Positions 7,928 to 15,056 of a stretch of 22,525 bases of DNA are shown here, piece by piece (position 1 is the first letter of the stretch; every line of letters starts with the position of its first letter). The stretch lies in contig DCBE01000034.1 of NCBI GenBank assembly GCA_002313325.1, forward strand, positions 18,512 to 41,036, written 5' to 3'. The position numbers and the translations under genes are program-made. Source of the stretch: Flavobacteriaceae bacterium UBA1115 (GTDB lineage Bacteria; Bacteroidota; Bacteroidia; Flavobacteriales; Flavobacteriaceae). The notes beneath the pieces were generated by a model. It ran no database searches. It had not been told where the DNA came from and saw only the letters and a list, made by a program, of their open reading frames with translations.

Positions 7928-8677
7928 TTAATGTTTGTCTTGGATTGATTTAACGTTGTCTTGAAATCTAAAATATGTGCGTTTTGCTACTTTTTCCACA
8001 GCTTTTTTTTTGTTTTTGGCCCTGGCTTTCGCCACTACTTTCCCATCTATCAAAAGTTTTGCCTTATAGTGATTTGCACGCTCTGTACCATTGTCCAAAG
8101 CAACCTCGAAAGCATAATTAACGCGTTTCTTTTGAAACCAATCTACCAACAGGCTTTTGTAGCTAAGGACCATAAATTCAAGTTTTTTCAAATCCACTAA
8201 GGGGTGTATCATTTTGTCAAACACAAACTGTGAGCAGTGCTCAAACCCGAGGTCTATGTAAAGGGCGCCGACCAAGGCTTCAAAAAGGTTTCCATGCACA
8301 TTTTGACTGTAGTTTTTTGTTGGTACGTTTGAAGACAAATGATCAATTAGCGACAACTGCTTTCCCACCTTGTTTAAGAAATCACGGCGAACAATTTTTG
8401 AGCGCATAAGCGTAAGCGAGCCCTCGTTGTTTTGTGGCAATGATTCAAAAAGATGTGCCGCAACAATGGTGTTCAGCACGGCATCGCCCAAAAACTCTAG
8501 CCGCTCGTAGTTTATTTTTCGTCCATCTGCATTTGTCTTTTCCATGGATGTGTGCGTAAAGACACGGTCGTATAGCGACAAATCGATAGGAGAAAAACCA
8601 GTAATGCTTTTAACAAGTTGAAATAAAGGGTCTTGCTTATTGGAAGCATTTTTTCGCAAAAACCGCTTCAAGCCCAT
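7928..8677 (-). CDS. rnc: Ribonuclease III
   Basis: This double-stranded-RNA endonuclease processes rRNA precursors and structured mRNAs. The 249-residue protein has an N-terminal catalytic domain and a C-terminal dsRNA-binding domain (about 172-240, ending KNKKKAVEKVAKRTYF). The signature NYERLEFLGDAVL (56-68) carries E58, E61 and D65. The second catalytic segment reads HGNLFEALVGALYIDLG (128-144). It keeps the essential Glu (E133), but Asn130 stands where E. coli and Aquifex enzymes have the metal-ligand Asp (D114/D107). A Bacteroidota-wide variant is possible. The start lies 1 nt after the fabF stop, so translation is likely coupled. It is the third gene of the acpP-fabF-rnc-IPExxxVDY-pyk operon. 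Confidence 0.95.
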   Translation of the reverse strand: MGLKRFLRKNASNKQDPLFQLVKSITGFSPIDLSLYDRVFTHTSMEKTNADGRKINYERLEFLGDAVLNTIVAAHLFESLPQNNEGSLTLMRSKIVRRDFLNKVGKQLSLIDHLSSNVPTKNYSQNVHGNLFEALVGALYIDLGFEHCSQFVFDKMIHPLVDLKKLEFMVLSYKSLLVDWFQKKRVNYAFEVALDNGTERANHYKAKLLIDGKVVAKARAKNKKKAVEKVAKRTYFRFQDNVKSIQDKH

Positions 8678-8678
8678 A

Positions 8679-9929
8679 TCAGTCTATTTTTTTGAACATA
8701 ACACAAGCGTTGTGTCCGCCAAAACCAAAGGTATTGCTCATGGCAACCGAAACATCACGTTTTTGCGCAGTATTGAAGGTGAAATTAATTTTTGGGTCTA
8801 TGTTTTCATCAGCCGTTTGGTGATTGATTGTTGGGGGAACAATACCGCTTTTTATACTTAAAATACAGGATATGGCTTCAACGACACCGGCAGCACCTAA
8901 CAGGTGACCTGTCATGGATTTTGTCGAATTAATATTAATGTCATATAAATGCTCGCCAAAGACTTTTTTAAGAGCTTTAGTTTCTGCAACATCTCCAAGC
9001 GGCGTGGATGTTCCGTGCATATTAATGGCGTCTACATCAGTGATTTCAACACCACTGTCAGCAATACAGTTTTCCATAACACTTGTAGCACCAAGCCCTT
9101 CGGGATGTGGCGCCGTTATATGGTGTGCGTCTGCCGAAAGACCACCACCAACAACTTCGGCATATATGGTAGTACCTCGGGCTTGAGCGTGCTCCAAACT
9201 TTCTAAAACTAATGCGCCGGCGCCTTCACCCATCACAAAACCATCACGGTCTTTGTCAAAAGGCCTAGAAGCGGTTTTTGGGTCGTCGTTTCGAACAGAC
9301 AAGGCATGCATAGCATTAAAACCGCCAATACTGGCTTTGGCAACACCAGCTTCAGAGCCCCCCGTAACCATAACGTCGGCATAGCCTAAGCGGATATAGT
9401 TTAAAGCGTCAATAATGGCATTAGCAGAGGAAGCACAGGCCGATACGGTAGCAAAGTTGGGCCCGCGAAAACCATACTTAATGGATATCATACCGGGCGC
9501 AATGTCAGCAATCATCTTGGGAATAAAGAAAGGATTAAAACGAGGCGTCCCTTCTCCACTAGCGAAGTTTAGCACTTCGTTCTGAAAGGTTTCCAAGCCA
9601 CCAACCCCCGAGCCCCAAATGACGCCAACTTTCGCTTTATTTATTTTTTCAAGGTCTAGGGCTGCATCATGTACAGCCTCATCTGAAGCCACAATGGCAT
9701 ATTGAGTGAAGCGATCCATTTTACGGGCCTCCTTACGGTCAAAATGCTCCTGGGCATCAAAGTTTTTTATCTCACAAGCGAATTGTGTTTTAAACTTTGA
9801 AGCATCAAAATGGGTAATTGGAGCCGCTCCGCTGGTTCCTGATACTAAGCCGTTCCAGAACGCATCTTTTGTATTACCAACAGGAGTTAATGCCCCTATA
9901 CCAGTTACGACAACTCGCCGCTTATGCAT
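8679..9929 (-). CDS. fabF: 3-oxoacyl-[acyl-carrier-protein] synthase II
   Basis: KAS II condenses malonyl-ACP with a growing acyl-ACP in fatty acid elongation. The 416-residue protein shows the full thiolase-fold catalytic triad. The nucleophile C165 is in TVSACASSAN, H305 in MHGTSTPLGD, and H342 in MTGHLLGAAGVVE. The gatekeeper loop SNTFGFGGHNA (398-408) is also present. The N terminus RRVVVTGIGALTPVG is canonical, so ATG 9929 is the start. It follows acpP by 9 nt, the usual acpP-fabF pair, so carrier protein and condensing enzyme are made together. rnc begins 1 nt after its stop. No unusual change is seen. Confidence 0.97.
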   Translation of the reverse strand: MHKRRVVVTGIGALTPVGNTKDAFWNGLVSGTSGAAPITHFDASKFKTQFACEIKNFDAQEHFDRKEARKMDRFTQYAIVASDEAVHDAALDLEKINKAKVGVIWGSGVGGLETFQNEVLNFASGEGTPRFNPFFIPKMIADIAPGMISIKYGFRGPNFATVSACASSANAIIDALNYIRLGYADVMVTGGSEAGVAKASIGGFNAMHALSVRNDDPKTASRPFDKDRDGFVMGEGAGALVLESLEHAQARGTTIYAEVVGGGLSADAHHITAPHPEGLGATSVMENCIADSGVEITDVDAINMHGTSTPLGDVAETKALKKVFGEHLYDININSTKSMTGHLLGAAGVVEAISCILSIKSGIVPPTINHQTADENIDPKINFTFNTAQKRDVSVAMSNTFGFGGHNACVMFKKID

Positions 9930-9938
9930 GAAAAATGA

Positions 9939-10172
9939 TTATTTACTTCCTTCTATGTACTGAATAGCCTGACCAACAGTAGCAATGTTTTCTGCTTGGT
10001 CATCCGGAATTTGGATGTCAAATTCTTTTTCGAACTCCATAATGAGTTCTACTGTATCTAAAGAGTCTGCGCCTAAATCATTAGTAAAGCTAGCTTCGGC
10101 AACTACTTCATTTTCGTCAACGCCTAGTTTATCTACTATGATGGCTTTTACACGTGATGCAATATCAGACAT
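9939..10172 (-). CDS. acpP: Acyl carrier protein
   Basis: This 77-residue acidic carrier holds growing acyl chains on a 4'-phosphopantetheine arm. The attachment serine is S37 in [10 protein letters not shown]. The sequence follows the four-helix ACP pattern with [15 protein letters not shown] near 55-69. I chose ATG 10172, giving MSDIASRVK, the usual ACP N terminus. A frame open to 10220 would add 16 residues covering the likely promoter. It is the first gene of the five-gene operon. A perfect TATTTTTG -7 box lies 23 nt upstream. The leader is A-rich (AAATAATAAAACCAAAATT) with no Shine-Dalgarno, as in strongly translated Bacteroidota genes. Confidence 0.98.
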   Translation of the reverse strand: MSDIASRVKAIIVDKLGVDENEVVAEASFTNDLGADSLDTVELIMEFEKEFDIQIPDDQAENIATVGQAIQYIEGSK

Positions 10173-10195
10173 AATTTTGGTTTTATTATTTCCGA

Positions 10196-10203
10196 CAAAA
10201 ATA
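10196..10203 (-). promoter_or_regulatory. Putative acpP operon promoter, -7 box TATTTTTG
   Basis: The minus strand reads TATTTTTG, a perfect TAnnTTTG match 23 nt upstream of the acpP ATG. The -33 region has no clear TTG. It lies in the divergent spacer shared with purN (10173-10308). Confidence 0.55.
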
Positions 10204-10256
10204 GAAAAACTTTCACGCACACAGATGTTTTTTTAAATAATACACACTTTAAGCTG

Positions 10257-10289
10257 TTGTAGCAAAGCGATTTTTATTGCGTAAGTTTG
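10257..10289 (+). promoter_or_regulatory. Putative purN operon promoter, TTG-N22-TAAGTTTG
   Basis: TTG at 10257-10259 is followed after 22 nt by TAAGTTTG at 10282-10289. This matches the Bacteroidota -33/-7 pair at a spacing within the reported range. Transcription would start near 10296-10298, about 12 nt upstream of the TTG start of purN. Confidence 0.55.
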
Positions 10290-10308
10290 CAAAAAGGCAT
10301 TTCATGTT

Positions 10309-10872
10309 TTGAAAACAATAGTTGTTTTTGCCTCTGGTTCTGGCACTAATGCAGCAAAAATAATCACATATTTCGACGCCATTGAAACAGCTGCCGTAAA
10401 ATGTGTTTATTGCAACAACCCAAATGCTGGCGTAATTGATCGAGCGGCACACCTTGGGGTACCCACAAGTGTCTTTAGCCGTGCCAAATACCAAAAAGAA
10501 GTTCTAAAAGAGCTAACAGCTCTTAAGCCCGACTTAATTGTGCTCGCAGGATTCTTGTGGAAGCTACCCAAGAGCTATATAGATGCATTTCCCAACCAAA
10601 TTATCAACATTCACCCCTCCTTGCTGCCCAAATACGGCGGAAAGGGCATGTATGGACAGCACGTTTTTGACGCAATTGTTTCCAATAACGAATCTGAAAC
10701 AGGCATTACCATTCACTATGTTAACGAACATTATGACGAAGGAGCCGTTATTTTTCAAGCCAAAACAACTGTAGCAGACACCGATACAGCAACAGACGTA
10801 GCTGCGAAAACACATCTGTTGGAGCATGCGCATTTTGCACCTCAACTACACCAATTGCTTGATCAAAGATGA
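10309..10872 (+). CDS. purN: Phosphoribosylglycinamide formyltransferase
   Basis: This enzyme transfers a formyl group from 10-formyl-tetrahydrofolate to GAR, the third step of purine synthesis. The 187-residue protein carries the phosphate-binding FASGSGTNA (7-15), the catalytic pair N100 and H102 in INIHPSLLPKYGG, and D143 in NEHYDEGAVIF. The start is TTG at 10309, which places MKTIVVFASGSG at the family's usual N terminus. The only nearby ATG (10304) is out of frame and meets TGA two codons later, overlapping the TTG. A lost T in the run at 10307-10310 could also explain this. Its stop overlaps the rnhA start (ATGA). It heads the purN-rnhA-pfkB cluster. Confidence 0.93.
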   Translation: MKTIVVFASGSGTNAAKIITYFDAIETAAVKCVYCNNPNAGVIDRAAHLGVPTSVFSRAKYQKEVLKELTALKPDLIVLAGFLWKLPKSYIDAFPNQIINIHPSLLPKYGGKGMYGQHVFDAIVSNNESETGITIHYVNEHYDEGAVIFQAKTTVADTDTATDVAAKTHLLEHAHFAPQLHQLLDQR

Positions 10873-11336
10873 AAGAGGTTCACCTATATACAGATGGCGC
10901 CGCTCGAGGAAACCCAGGACCGGGGGGATATGGGCTTGTTTTAGAGCTTCCAGGGTCAACTTATAAAAAAGAATATGCAGAAGGTTTTTTGCACACTACC
11001 AACAACCGCATGGAACTCATGGCCGTTATTGTTGGGCTAGAACTGTTAAAAGAACCACCAGTTGAGGTTACGGTTTTTACGGACTCCAAATACGTTTGTG
11101 ACGCTGTTGAAAAAAAATGGATTTTTCGCTGGGAAAGAACGGGATTTAAAAAGCAAAAAAACCAAGATTTGTGGAAGCGTTTTCTAATCGTGTTTAGAAA
11201 ACACAACGTACAGATTAAATGGATCAAAGGTCACAACCAACACCCGCAAAACGAAAGGTGTGATGCCCTTGCAGTAGCAGCGTCAAAACAGCAAAAACAA
11301 AAAGAAGACACGGGATATAAACCGCAAACCACATGA
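10869..11336 (+). CDS. rnhA: Ribonuclease HI
   Basis: This enzyme cuts the RNA strand of RNA-DNA hybrids, such as R-loops and primer remnants. The 155-residue protein has the type 1 RNase H layout. The acidic active site is complete: D9 in YTDGAARGNPGPGG, E49 in NNRMEL, D72 in FTDSKYV, and D132 in ERCDALA. The flexible-loop histidine H122 is in WIKGHNQHPQNE. A basic Trp-rich handle (WIFRWERTGFKKQKN) is present. The C-terminal tail KQQKQKEDTGYKPQTT is polar and probably disordered. ATGA overlaps couple it to purN before it and to the kinase gene after it, so it is fixed in this purine-related operon although its function is DNA maintenance. Confidence 0.96.
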   Translation: MKEVHLYTDGAARGNPGPGGYGLVLELPGSTYKKEYAEGFLHTTNNRMELMAVIVGLELLKEPPVEVTVFTDSKYVCDAVEKKWIFRWERTGFKKQKNQDLWKRFLIVFRKHNVQIKWIKGHNQHPQNERCDALAVAASKQQKQKEDTGYKPQTT

Positions 11337-12256
11337 AAAACAACAAGCTTCTTATCGTAGGCACAATGGCATTTGATGAAATTATCACACCCAAACAAGT
11401 TTCAGGAAAAATTTTAGGCGGCGCTGGAACCTATATAGCTTTGGCTGCTGCATATGAAGCAGCAGATATCGGAATTGTTTCTGTAATTGGCGACGATTTC
11501 ACAACCGAATACACCTCTCTACTTACCGATCGCGGCATAGACCTTTCGGGAGTAACTAAGGTTGCGGGTCAAAACTCTTTTTATTGGAAAGGCAAGTATC
11601 ACGACAACATGAATAAGCGGGACACACTCGACACCCAACTTAATGTGTTGGCCGATTTTGATCCGATTGTGCCTGCTCATTACAAAGACGCCTCTGTGGT
11701 AATGCTTGGTAATTTAGCTCCAAGCGTGCAACAAAGCGTGTTGAATCAACTTGAACCAAACCTAAAACGAGTGGTATTACTGGACACCATGAATTTTTGG
11801 ATGGACGTGGCATTGGACGAACTTTTAAAGGTTATCAAACAGGTTGATGTCATTACCATAAACGAAGAGGAAGCCAAGCAGTTGAGCGGACAACACAATA
11901 TGGTTTCAGCCGCCAAGGACTTACACAAATTAGGACCCGCCTATGTGATTATTAAAAAAGGAGAACATGGGGCCTTGCTTTTTTACAAAGACCAACCCTT
12001 TTACGCACCAGCGCTCCCCTTACAGCAGGTAATTGACCCAACGGGCGCAGGCGACAGCTTTGCAGGCGGCCTATCTGGGTACTTGGCTGGGCAAGAACAG
12101 CTTACAGCGGCTGCAGTCAAACAAGGAATTTTAAACGGCACGGCCGCCGCATCTATTTGCGTGGGCGCCATGGGAGTCGATGGATTGATTTCTGCCCAAA
12201 AGGAACAATTTTTAGCGCATTTACAAGAATTAGAGCGCTTACGGACAGTATCGTAA
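11333..12256 (+). CDS. PfkB-family kinase (sugar or nucleoside kinase)
   Basis: This 307-residue member of the PfkB/ribokinase superfamily phosphorylates a sugar or nucleoside with ATP. It has the N-terminal GGAGTYIALAAA segment (29-40). The C-terminal signature DPTGAGDSFAGG (235-246) carries the catalytic base D241 and the anion hole. The substrate cannot be read from sequence. Its position between purN-rnhA and the PurF-like gene suggests a nucleoside or ribose-related substrate, but that is inference. Its ATG overlaps the rnhA stop (ATGA). The PurF-like gene follows after 40 nt. I recall the PfkB kinase next to this PurF-like gene in other Bacteroidota, which suggests a shared function. 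Confidence 0.85.
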   Translation: MKNNKLLIVGTMAFDEIITPKQVSGKILGGAGTYIALAAAYEAADIGIVSVIGDDFTTEYTSLLTDRGIDLSGVTKVAGQNSFYWKGKYHDNMNKRDTLDTQLNVLADFDPIVPAHYKDASVVMLGNLAPSVQQSVLNQLEPNLKRVVLLDTMNFWMDVALDELLKVIKQVDVITINEEEAKQLSGQHNMVSAAKDLHKLGPAYVIIKKGEHGALLFYKDQPFYAPALPLQQVIDPTGAGDSFAGGLSGYLAGQEQLTAAAVKQGILNGTAAASICVGAMGVDGLISAQKEQFLAHLQELERLRTVS

Positions 12257-12284
12257 TTCAAAAATGGTCTATTATAAATTTAAT

Positions 12285-12292
12285 TAATTTTA
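12285..12292 (+). promoter_or_regulatory. Possible purF-like gene promoter, -7 box TAATTTTA
   Basis: TAATTTTA matches TAnnTTTG except at the last base and lies 4 nt (CCTA) upstream of the ATG at 12297. The 40-nt spacer is very AT-rich. If used, the mRNA would be leaderless and independent of the purN promoter. Confidence 0.3.
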
Positions 12293-12296
12293 CCTA

Positions 12297-14192
12297 ATGA
12301 GTGATGCCATCAAGCACGAGTGTGGAATAGCCCTGGTTCGGCTACTTAAACCCTTAGAGTTCTATAAAGATAAATACGGAAGTTCATTTTACGGCCTTCA
12401 AAAAATGTATTTGATGCTGGAAAAACAGCACAACCGCGGTCAGGATGGCGCTGGTTTTGCAAGCATTAAGCTAGACATGGCGCCTGGGGAGCGCTTTATG
12501 AGTCGTGTTCGGTCTTCAGACCCTCAACCCATCAAAGATATTTTCAACACAATCAATACACGCATTAATGCGGTTGAGGAAAGCTTACCCACTAAAGACC
12601 TGTCTTCTAAAGCATTGAAATCCGCATTCCCATATGTAGGAGAAGTTATGCTGGGCCATTTACGCTACGGGACTTTTGGTAAAAATACAATTGAAAGCGT
12701 GCACCCCTTCTTACGACAAAACAATTGGATGCACAGGAATCTTATTGTAGCGGGTAATTTTAACCTAACCAATGTAAATGAGCTTTTTGAAAACCTGGTT
12801 ACTTTGGGGCAACACCCAAAGGAAATGGCAGACACCGTTACAGTTATGGAAAAAATAGGTCATTTTCTGGACGACTCTGTTGCCAAGCTCTATAAAAAAT
12901 TAAAAAGCGAAGGCTTTGACAAACAAGGCGCATCGCCGGAGATAGCCAAACGCTTAAATATTGCCAAGGTTTTACGCAAGGCATCCAAAAACTGGGACGG
13001 TGGTTATGTCATTGGCGGGTTACTTGGACATGGAGATTCTTTTGTGCTCCGAGACCCTGCCGGGATTCGCCCAGCCTTTTTCTACAATGACGATGAGGTG
13101 GTAGTGGTCGCATCAGAACGCCCAGCCATTCAGACGGTATTTAATGTGCCCAAGGAGGCTATTCACGAAATAACCCCAGGGCATGCGCTTATTATTAGGA
13201 AGTCAGGCGAATTGTCGCACACCGAAATAAATGAGCCAACGTCACGCCTGGCGTGCTCGTTTGAGCGCATCTACTTTTCCAGAGGGAACGATGCGGAGAT
13301 TTATAACGAGCGAAAGGCACTTGGACGCTTGCTGTTTCCAAAAATACATGAGTCAGTCAATGGAGAATTGAAAAACACCGTTTTTTCATATATCCCAAAC
13401 ACGGCAGAAACGTCTTTTTATGGACTTGTTCAGCGGGTACAGGATTTTATGCTTGAACAGTCCGAAGCAGCGCTATTAAATGCGAAGAACCTCTCTCCTG
13501 ACCGCTTAAAGGCGTTATTATCACCACGGCCACGAATTGAGAAGGTTATTCTTAAAGACGTTAAGCTGCGCACCTTTATCACAGAGGACAGTAGCAGAGA
13601 CGATTTGGTGGCGCATGTTTACGACATCACCTACGGATCTGTAAACAATGAAGATAATCTTGTAATTATTGATGACAGTATTGTAAGGGGCACGACCTTG
13701 CAAAAGAGTATATTAAAAATATTAGACCGTCTAGGCCCAAAAAAGATTGTTGTGGTCTCCAGCGCCCCACAGATTCGATATCCAGACTGCTATGGCATCG
13801 ACATGGCGCGTTTAGAAGATCTAATAGCATTTAGAGCCATGCTGGCATTACTAGAAAAGCAAAACAAGACTGCACAGCTTGAAGCGGTTTATGAAAAGGC
13901 CAAAGCGACAATAAACCATAAGGCAGCAAACATTCAAAATCATGTCAAGCCGCTTTACGATCAATTTACAGACGAGGAGATTTCAAAACAAATATCAGCT
14001 ATGCTGCGCACCAAAGAAATCAATGCGGAGGTAGACGTCATTTTTCAATCTGTTGCCAACTTGCACAAGGCTTGCCCCAATGACAAAGGTGATTGGTACT
14101 TTACAGGCAACTATCCAACCGATGGCGGGAACAAGGTTGTCAATCAGGCTTATATCAACTTTTACGAGGGTAACAAGGGGCGCGCTTATTGA
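12297..14192 (+). CDS. Long amidophosphoribosyltransferase-like protein (PurF family)
   Basis: The PurF family makes phosphoribosylamine from PRPP and glutamine, the first committed step of purine synthesis. This 631-residue copy is longer than the usual 470-510. Cys9 in KHECGIAL is the likely N-terminal nucleophile after removal of an eight-residue propeptide. Glutaminase marks are KQHNRGQDGAG (43-53), GHLRYGTFG (120-128) and AGNFNLTN (152-159). The PRPP loop is NLVIIDDSIVRGTTLQ (454-469), and YGIDM follows at 499-503. Extra sequence lies around 60-115, 165-230, 355-420 and 515-631. The Bacillus-type iron-sulfur cysteines are not all present. A standard PurF may exist elsewhere, so its role in de novo synthesis is likely but not certain. 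No gene symbol is given because this is the divergent Bacteroidota type. Confidence 0.85.
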   Translation: MSDAIKHECGIALVRLLKPLEFYKDKYGSSFYGLQKMYLMLEKQHNRGQDGAGFASIKLDMAPGERFMSRVRSSDPQPIKDIFNTINTRINAVEESLPTKDLSSKALKSAFPYVGEVMLGHLRYGTFGKNTIESVHPFLRQNNWMHRNLIVAGNFNLTNVNELFENLVTLGQHPKEMADTVTVMEKIGHFLDDSVAKLYKKLKSEGFDKQGASPEIAKRLNIAKVLRKASKNWDGGYVIGGLLGHGDSFVLRDPAGIRPAFFYNDDEVVVVASERPAIQTVFNVPKEAIHEITPGHALIIRKSGELSHTEINEPTSRLACSFERIYFSRGNDAEIYNERKALGRLLFPKIHESVNGELKNTVFSYIPNTAETSFYGLVQRVQDFMLEQSEAALLNAKNLSPDRLKALLSPRPRIEKVILKDVKLRTFITEDSSRDDLVAHVYDITYGSVNNEDNLVIIDDSIVRGTTLQKSILKILDRLGPKKIVVVSSAPQIRYPDCYGIDMARLEDLIAFRAMLALLEKQNKTAQLEAVYEKAKATINHKAANIQNHVKPLYDQFTDEEISKQISAMLRTKEINAEVDVIFQSVANLHKACPNDKGDWYFTGNYPTDGGNKVVNQAYINFYEGNKGRAY

Positions 14193-14217
14193 AATTTAAA
14201 AAAAACTTAAATTTTAC

Positions 14218-14247
14218 TTTGATTTGTAAATTCTGTTTGTATATTAG
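14218..14247 (+). promoter_or_regulatory. Candidate promoter TTTG-N18-TATATTAG downstream of the purF-like gene
   Basis: TTTG at 14218-14221 and TATATTAG at 14240-14247 (one mismatch from TAnnTTTG) are 18 nt apart, the best-spaced -33/-7 pair in the window. It would start a transcript near 14253 in a gap with no conserved gene. That transcript would reach the terminator at 14294 after about 40 nt. Confidence 0.4.
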
Positions 14248-14252
14248 CAAAG

Positions 14253-14325
14253 CCATAACATAAGTAGGTTAAGTTCATGGTAAGATTTGGGGCAAAAAAG
14301 GTGGATTCTTTCCACCTTTTTTATT
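14253..14325 (+). ncRNA. Candidate small RNA of about 70 nt (unverified)
   Basis: The stretch lies between a candidate promoter (14218-14247) and a strong hairpin terminator (14294-14322 plus T tail). It could be a free-standing small RNA, or just the 3' untranslated region of the purF-like mRNA. It contains an ATG at 14277 opening a 31-codon frame that runs through both terminators to TAA at 14370-14372, which makes translation unlikely. I do not recognise an Rfam family. Confidence 0.25.
14294..14325 (+). terminator. Intrinsic terminator of the purF-like operon
   Basis: A 12-bp stem pairs AAAAAAGGTGGA (14294-14305) with TCCACCTTTTTT (14311-14322), with loop TTCTT and a T-rich tail. It is oriented for plus-strand transcription and lies about 100 nt past the purF-like stop. 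Confidence 0.8.
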
Positions 14326-14331
14326 TAATAC

Positions 14332-14363
14332 AAAAAAAGAGGGCTAATTTAGCCCTCTTTTCT
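14332..14363. terminator. Bidirectional terminator between the purF-like gene and sod
   Basis: A perfect 12-bp stem pairs AAAAGAGGGCTA (14335-14346) with TAGCCCTCTTTT (14350-14361), with a 3-base loop ATT. T tracts flank it on both strands. It begins 21 nt beyond the sod stop on the minus strand, so it should end sod transcription. It also backs up the purF-like terminator just before it. Confidence 0.85.
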
Positions 14364-14383
14364 GTTTTGTAACATACTGATTT

Positions 14384-14986
14384 TTAGCCAGCTGCGTAGC
14401 GGGTGCTCACTTCAGACCAATTCACAACATTAAAAAACGCTTCAATATAATCGGGGCGTCTATTTTGGTAATTTAGGTAATATGCGTGTTCCCAAACATC
14501 CAATCCAAGTATGGGAGTTCCCTCACAGCCGATGTCTTTCATTAGCGGGTTATCTTGGTTTGGCGTGGAGCATACCTCTAATTTGCCATCATTGTGCACA
14601 CATAACCATGCCCATCCAGAACCAAACTGTGTTGCTGCTGCTTTTGAAAAAGCATCTTTAAAAGCGTCAAAAGAACCAAACGCACCCTCAATCGCAGCGC
14701 TTAGTTCGGAAGACATCTCTCCAACGTCAGGGCCCAGGATTTCCCAAAACAAGCAGTGGTTGTAATAACCACCGCTATTATTACGAACGGCAGCGTTACT
14801 CATGTCAAGATTACCTAGAATTTCTTCAATTGATTTGCTTTCAAGCGCCGTGCCTTCAATGGCAGCATTAAGCTTGGCGGTATAACCGTTGTGGTGTTTT
14901 CCGTGGTGAATTTCCATTGTCTTTGCATCAATGTGTGGTTCCAGCGCATCTGCGGCGTATGGAAGTTTAGGAAGTTTAAAAGCCAT
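14384..14986 (-). CDS. Superoxide dismutase, Mn-type signature
   Basis: This enzyme turns superoxide into oxygen and hydrogen peroxide. The 200-residue protein has all four metal ligands: H27 in [13 protein letters not shown]77 in [10 protein letters not shown], and D163 and H167 in [20 protein letters not shown]. Metal choice can be judged from two sites. Gly73 with Gln144 in [11 protein letters not shown] follows the E. coli MnSOD pattern (Gly77/Gln146) rather than FeSOD. The call is therefore Mn-type, although cambialistic use in Bacteroidota is possible. There is no signal peptide, so it is cytoplasmic. The gene stands alone, has its own promoter 20 nt upstream and ends at a bidirectional terminator. 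It is divergent from the AddA-like gene. Confidence 0.95.
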   Translation of the reverse strand: MAFKLPKLPYAADALEPHIDAKTMEIHHGKHHNGYTAKLNAAIEGTALESKSIEEILGNLDMSNAAVRNNSGGYYNHCLFWEILGPDVGEMSSELSAAIEGAFGSFDAFKDAFSKAAATQFGSGWAWLCVHNDGKLEVCSTPNQDNPLMKDIGCEGTPILGLDVWEHAYYLNYQNRRPDYIEAFFNVVNWSEVSTRYAAG

Positions 14987-15006
14987 ATTCTATATTTTAT
15001 TTAGCA

Positions 15007-15014
15007 CAAAGTTA
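15007..15014 (-). promoter_or_regulatory. Putative sod promoter, -7 box TAACTTTG
   Basis: The minus strand reads TAACTTTG, a perfect TAnnTTTG match 20 nt upstream of the sod ATG. No TTG sits at the right -33 distance. The spacer shared with the AddA-like gene is 70 nt. Confidence 0.5.
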
Positions 15015-15026
15015 CGCATATATTCC

Positions 15027-15034
15027 TATATTTA
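15027..15034 (+). promoter_or_regulatory. Putative addA-like promoter, -7 box TATATTTA
   Basis: TATATTTA differs from TAnnTTTG only at the last base and lies 22 nt upstream of the GTG start. It is divergent from the sod promoter with 12 nt between the two boxes, so the promoters may interfere. Confidence 0.35.
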
Positions 15035-15056
15035 GTTCTGATAAATACCAACTGCC

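Noticed and set aside
10249..10494. An 81-codon minus-strand frame over the purN promoter and start
   Set aside because: It covers the TTG-TAAGTTTG promoter and purN coding sequence, and shows no family features.
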